From an uncultured Eubacteriales bacterium (GTDB lineage: Bacteria > Bacillota > Clostridia > Oscillospirales > Oscillospiraceae), in assembly GCA_900547405.1 (NCBI GenBank), contig URGL01000013.1, positions 1-44,382 on the forward strand: a DNA stretch of 44,382 bases, in the 5' to 3' direction. The notes beneath the pieces were generated by a model, which was given only the letters and a program-made list of their open reading frames with translations, was not told the DNA's origin and did no database searches. Below are positions 40,858 through 44,382 of the stretch, piece after piece. Position 1 is the first letter of the stretch. Each line of letters begins with the position of its first letter. Made by a program: the position numbers and the translations under genes.

Positions 40858-41736
40858 ATGGAATACACATTGGAAAACGAATATCTGAAGCTCACCGTCA
40901 GCTCCAAGGGCGCGGAGGTCGTCTCCCTAGTCCGTAAGTGCGACGGGGTAGAGCATATGTGGCAGGCAGACCCGGAGGTCTGGGGATTCCATGCCCCGGT
41001 GCTGTTCCCCTATTGCGGCAAGGTGGTGGGAGACACCATCCACGCCAAGGGGGCGGATTACCCCGCCAGGCAGCACGGCTTCGCCCGGAACCTGGAGCAC
41101 ACCTTGGTGTGGTCCGACCCCGGCTATCTGGAGCTGGCTCTGGAAAGCGATGACGAGACCCGGAAGCAGTTCCCCTATGATTTCCGGCTCCTGTCCACCT
41201 TCACCCTGGAGGGAGACAAGGTCCACCACACCCTGACGGTGGAGAATCTGGACGAGGAGGCTCTGCCCTTCGGCATTGGCTACCACCCCGGCTTCCAGGT
41301 CCCCTTTGACGACAAGCACACCGCCGCCGACTACGAGCTGCGCTTCAGCGACATGGAGTCCCCCCTGTGCGTCAACAATCTGCCCAAGGGCCTGGTCCAC
41401 GGCAACCTCTACTATCTGGGCACCAACATCGATGCCCTGCCCGTGTGCCCGGAGCTTTTCGCCAACGACAGTCACTGCATGACGAACCTGGTCTCCGACA
41501 CCCTGGGGCTCTACGAAAAGGGCACCGGCCGGGCTGTCATTTGCCACATTGCCGACTTCCCCTACACCCTGATCTGGAGCAAGCCCGGGGATGTGAAGTT
41601 CGTCTGCATCGAGCCCTGGCACAGCCTGCCCAGCCCGGAAAATGGCACCACGGACTACCTGCAAAAGCCCGCCGCCGCCATCCTGGCCCCCGGCGAAAGC
41701 TGGTCCACCACGCTGACCACGGAGTTCAAGAGATAA
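40858..41736 (+). CDS. Aldose 1-epimerase-family protein
   Basis: A 292-residue beta-sandwich protein of the galactose mutarotase-like superfamily. Likely catalytic residues are His in RQHGFAR (about 77-83) and in GYHPGFQVPF (about 139-148), and Glu in CIEPWHSLP near residue 250. The family interconverts alpha and beta anomers of aldoses or sugar 6-phosphates; this short, LacX-like form is common in Firmicutes. AAGGAGG precedes the ATG. It could serve galactose use together with the mgl-type importer, but the genes are far apart. Confidence 0.85.
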   Translation: MEYTLENEYLKLTVSSKGAEVVSLVRKCDGVEHMWQADPEVWGFHAPVLFPYCGKVVGDTIHAKGADYPARQHGFARNLEHTLVWSDPGYLELALESDDETRKQFPYDFRLLSTFTLEGDKVHHTLTVENLDEEALPFGIGYHPGFQVPFDDKHTAADYELRFSDMESPLCVNNLPKGLVHGNLYYLGTNIDALPVCPELFANDSHCMTNLVSDTLGLYEKGTGRAVICHIADFPYTLIWSKPGDVKFVCIEPWHSLPSPENGTTDYLQKPAAAILAPGESWSTTLTTEFKR

Positions 41737-41743
41737 GAACCTT

Positions 41744-41786
41744 GCCCCCGCTTCCTTTCTTTGCAGAAAGGAAGCGGGGGCATTTT
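41744..41786. terminator. Bidirectional intrinsic terminator
   Basis: GCCCCCGCTTCCTTTCT (41744-41760) pairs perfectly with AGAAAGGAAGCGGGGGC (41765-41781), followed by ATTTTTC. It separates two convergent genes. Confidence 0.85.
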
Positions 41787-41787
41787 T

Positions 41788-42792
41788 CTATCCCAGAAAA
41801 TACACGGTGCACCGCCGCCGGCCAAACTCCATGCAGGCCTCGGTATTGGGCAGGTACAGGTCCACCCGGTCACCCTTGATGTCCCCGCCGCAGTCCTCCG
41901 CCTCGCACAGGCCGTAGATGTAGCTGCCGTCGGAGGCCATGATGAACATTCTGGTGCCGTAGGGAATGTACCGGGGGTCTACGGCCACGGTGCCGTGGTG
42001 GACCTTGGTGCCTGTGGCGGTGGTGCTGGTGCAGCCCGGATCCGAGTGGGTGTAGGCCGTGGCCCGGACGTAGTCCACCCGGGTGTAGTCCAGCTTTTCC
42101 CCGGTGGGCAGCAGGATCACCCCGTCGCCGATGATGGGCTCCTGGGTGATCCCAGGCCCGGTGACCCCGCCGGTGCCCAGGGCCTGGATCTGCGCCCGTG
42201 GGGCCAGGGTCCGGGTCCGCTCCAGAAGCTCCCGCTGTGTTTCTACAGAGTTAACATAACACACAAATTCCGACAGCAGCAGCTCCCCGTCCCGGCCCTT
42301 GGTCAGCACCACCCGGTCCCCTTCCGGCAGATAGGAGGCGTAATAGGTGATGACCTCGTAGGGCTCCACCTGGGTCCGCCGCTCCTCCCGCTGAAGGACC
42401 CGGTCTACCCGGAAGGTCATTCCCCCTTCCAGAACCGTCTCCTCCGGCACCGACAGCCGGTCGTTCACATCCAAAGAAAGGCCCAGCTTTTCCAGCAGCT
42501 CTCCGGCGGTTTCTCCCTGGATCTCCGTCTCGATCTGCTGGCCGTGATAGAAAACCGTCACCCGGGGGTTCCGGTGCACCGTAATGGTCTCCGCTTCCCG
42601 GGTGTAAGCGGCCACAGAGCTCAGCTCTACACCCGCGGCGCTGAGGATCGCCTCCGGCTCCTGAAGGAATCCGGTGCTGCTGTACACCCGCCCTCCGTCC
42701 AGGATCGTCCAGGTGGTGGCGAAGACGCACTGGCCCAGCACTCCCGCCAGAAACAACACAGGCCCCCATAATAAAACCGCCCATTTCCGCAT
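41788..42792 (-). CDS. Secreted 3D/G5-domain cell-wall protein (YabE/Rpf-like)
   Basis: A 334-residue exported protein. An N-terminal hydrophobic segment (about 5-24) is an uncleaved anchor or signal. A ubiquitin-like DUF348 region (ETITVHRNPRVTVFYHGQQ, with GETAGELLEKLGLSL) follows, then a G5 domain (about 130-205) and the C-terminal 3D domain: RATAYTHSDPGC, VAVDPRYIPYGTRMFI and EDCGGDIKGDRVDLYL supply the three conserved Asp residues. This architecture is found in peptidoglycan lytic enzymes related to resuscitation-promoting factors. It probably remodels the cell wall; the three Asp residues suggest it is catalytically competent. Confidence 0.9.
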   Translation of the reverse strand: MRKWAVLLWGPVLFLAGVLGQCVFATTWTILDGGRVYSSTGFLQEPEAILSAAGVELSSVAAYTREAETITVHRNPRVTVFYHGQQIETEIQGETAGELLEKLGLSLDVNDRLSVPEETVLEGGMTFRVDRVLQREERRTQVEPYEVITYYASYLPEGDRVVLTKGRDGELLLSEFVCYVNSVETQRELLERTRTLAPRAQIQALGTGGVTGPGITQEPIIGDGVILLPTGEKLDYTRVDYVRATAYTHSDPGCTSTTATGTKVHHGTVAVDPRYIPYGTRMFIMASDGSYIYGLCEAEDCGGDIKGDRVDLYLPNTEACMEFGRRRCTVYFLG

Positions 42793-42869
42793 ACACCGGC
42801 ATTCCTTTCCCCCGCCGGTCTGTGTCTCTCCCGGATAATCCGGGGACGGTTTTTGTGATCGTTGGGGTT

Positions 42870-42897
42870 ATTATACAGGTTCCGGAAGGATTGTCAA
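42870..42897 (-). promoter_or_regulatory. Consensus promoter of the 3D-domain protein gene
   Basis: On the minus strand: TTGACA (42892-42897), 16 bp, TATAAT (42870-42875), both exact consensus. The rest of the 294-bp gap 42793-43086 has no credible gene; a plus-strand TATACT (43048-43053) lacks a good -35. Confidence 0.7.
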
Positions 42898-43086
42898 GAA
42901 TATTGGAAAGGGCAGAAAAGGGGGAAAATAGCGGCAATCGAAGGCTATGGGCGGAGAAATATCAAAGAAACCGGAGAAACGGGAGGACGGGTCGAAGGAA
43001 TTTTATTTTACGGGACGGGGGTGCTTTCCTTTTTCCGCGGCATATGATATACTGTGGAAAATCCCAAAAAGAAAAGGACGATTTTT

Positions 43087-44316
43087 ATGAAAGCAGAGCG
43101 GCAATTTCCCCGTGTTGTCATCACCGCCAAGGGCACTCGCTGGGTGGAGCAGGGCCATCCCTGGATCTATGAGGGAGAGGTTATCCGGCAGGAGGGGGAC
43201 TGCGAAAACGGCGGCTTCGTGGACGCTGTCAGTGAGAAAGGCAAGTATCTGGGTACAGGCTTTCTGAGTGAGAAGAGCAAGATCCGTGTCCGGCTCCTGT
43301 CCCGGAATGCCAACGACCGATTTGACGCCGCCTTCTGGCAGCGGCGGCTCCAATATGCCTGGGACTACCGGAAAACCGTCATGGGGGACCAGACCTCCTG
43401 CTGCCGGATCATCTTCGGAGAAGCCGACGGTTTCCCCGGGCTGACGGTGGACCGTTTTTCCGACTTGCTGGTGACCCAGACCCTGTCCATCGGCATGGAA
43501 CGGGCAAAGGATATGATTTTCCCGGCCCTGGTGAAGCTTCTCCGGGAGGATGGGGAAGTGATCCGGGGCGTTTTCGAGCGCAATGACGTGGCCATCCGGG
43601 AGCTGGAGGGCATGGCGCAGAACAAGGGCTGGTATGTTCTCCCCGGAGAGACTCCCCCGGAGAGCCCCATGACGGAGATCTGCGAAAATGGGGTCTATTA
43701 CTCCGTAGACGTGGAAAACGGCCAAAAAACCGGATTTTTCCTGGACCAGAAGTACAACCGTCTGGCAGTCGCCAAGCTTGCCAAGGGCAAGCGGGTGCTG
43801 GACTGCTTTACCCACACCGGCTCCTTTGCCCTGAACGCCGCCAAGGGCGGTGCCGAGCATGTGACGGCGGTGGATGTCAGCGCCTCCGCCATCGGCATGG
43901 CCCGGCAGAATGCCCTTCGCAACGGCCTGGAGGACCGGATGGACTTCGTCACGGCGGATGTCTTCGACCTGCTGCCGGAGCTGGCCGCCAAGGGCGGCAA
44001 GCCCTATGATTTCATCATCCTGGACCCCCCGGCCTTTACCAAGTCCCGGAAGACCGTGGACAGCGCCCAGCGGGGCTACAAGGAAATCAACCTCCGGGCC
44101 CTGAAGCTGCTGCCCCGGGGCGGCTACTTTGCCACCGCCTCTTGCAGCCATTTCATGCCCTCGGAACTCTTCGTGAAGATGCTGAAAGCCGCCGCCCTGG
44201 ACGCCGGAGTAGAGCTGCGGCAAATCGAGGCCCGACAGCAGGCCCCGGACCACCCCATCCTCTGGAACGTGCCGGAGACGGATTATCTGAAGTTCTATAT
44301 CTTTCAGGTGGTGTAA
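43087..44316 (+). CDS. rlmI: Class I SAM-dependent rRNA methyltransferase (RlmI-like)
   Basis: A 409-residue enzyme with an N-terminal PUA domain (RVVITAKGTRWVEQGHPWIYEGEV), a middle RNA-binding region and a C-terminal Rossmann methyltransferase. Motif I is DCFTHTGSFALNAA, followed by AVDVSASAIGMARQNA; the catalytic part has DPPAF (motif IV) and Cys in TASCSHFM (motif VI), the pair used for 5-methylcytosine formation. E. coli RlmI methylates C1962 of 23S rRNA; the same target is likely but inferred. ATG 43087 is set by AAGGACG and the canonical PUA start. Confidence 0.92.
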   Translation: MKAERQFPRVVITAKGTRWVEQGHPWIYEGEVIRQEGDCENGGFVDAVSEKGKYLGTGFLSEKSKIRVRLLSRNANDRFDAAFWQRRLQYAWDYRKTVMGDQTSCCRIIFGEADGFPGLTVDRFSDLLVTQTLSIGMERAKDMIFPALVKLLREDGEVIRGVFERNDVAIRELEGMAQNKGWYVLPGETPPESPMTEICENGVYYSVDVENGQKTGFFLDQKYNRLAVAKLAKGKRVLDCFTHTGSFALNAAKGGAEHVTAVDVSASAIGMARQNALRNGLEDRMDFVTADVFDLLPELAAKGGKPYDFIILDPPAFTKSRKTVDSAQRGYKEINLRALKLLPRGGYFATASCSHFMPSELFVKMLKAAALDAGVELRQIEARQQAPDHPILWNVPETDYLKFYIFQVV

Positions 44317-44327
44317 GGCACCGCTTT

Positions 44328-44382
44328 GCCCTCTCCTGCCTGGAGAGGGTGGACCGGGCGCAGCCCGGGACGGGTGTGGAGG
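44328..44382. repeat. REP-like palindrome at the window end
   Basis: CCCTCTCC..GGAGAGGG followed by TGGA, CCGGGCGCAGCCCGG and GACGGGTGTGG: the same two-hairpin plan as the repeats at 1-340. Confidence 0.6.

Overview
The window looks like a chromosomal segment from a GC-rich, low-oxygen gut-type Firmicute (class Clostridia, probably Oscillospiraceae-like). This is inferred from Firmicute Shine-Dalgarno sequences (GGAGG), sigma-A promoters, intrinsic terminators, the mgl-type sugar ABC operon, an enterococcal-type SFCGS/DUF4310-4312 cassette, and REP-like intergenic palindromes. The species cannot be fixed from the sequence alone.

Layout. 1-493: REP-like palindromes, a terminator and a promoter. 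494-1396: a sugar nucleotidyltransferase. 1402-1574: a MITE-like palindrome. 1644-7190 (minus): a galactose/methyl-galactoside-type ABC transporter (binding protein, ATPase, permease, small membrane protein) plus a second, stand-alone binding protein. 7341-9367: a membrane glycosyltransferase and a TatD nuclease. 9441-23700: a complete type I-C CRISPR-Cas locus. It has an array of 90 recognisable repeats and 89 spacers, plus a decayed terminal repeat. The leader lies at the high-coordinate end. The operon cas3-cas5c-cas8c-cas7-cas4-cas1-cas2 is on the minus strand. 23915-25778: a GntR-controlled ABC exporter. 26062-28526: a small HTH protein, ksgA/rsmA, a YjjG-like HAD phosphatase and an orphan type IV pilin-like protein. 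28603-36645 (minus): a nine-gene operon with a PRD regulator, amidohydrolase, SFCGS protein, DUF4312, DUF4311, DUF4310, a DgaE-like PLP enzyme, a DgaF-like aldolase and an HPr paralogue. 36909-44316: HAD phosphatase, AEC transporter, sodium-dependent transporter, UppP, aldose-1-epimerase-like protein, 3D/G5 cell-wall protein and an RlmI-type rRNA methyltransferase. 44328-44382: another REP-like palindrome.

Most interesting element. Just upstream of cas3, divergent from the cas operon, a near-consensus promoter (TTGACA-N17-CATAAT, 23580-23608) drives a single degenerate CRISPR repeat. The repeat has a new hairpin but an intact 12-nt 3' handle (GTGGATTGAAAT, 23630-23641). It is followed by a spacer-like sequence whose first 14 nt match a site between the candidate -35 and -10 boxes of the cas promoter (23554-23567). 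The site is preceded by CTC, an accepted type I-C-like PAM. The match is 12/14, and the two mismatches fall at positions 6 and 12, the positions where Cascade flips guide bases out. This is the signature of a CreR/CreA-like guide RNA by which Cascade would repress its own operon without cleaving it.

Other notable points: compensatory covariation of the repeat stem between old and young repeats; one spacer that mimics the repeat; an amidohydrolase apparently fused to a PRD domain; an HPr paralogue with Arg at position 46, next to a membrane cassette of unknown mechanism.
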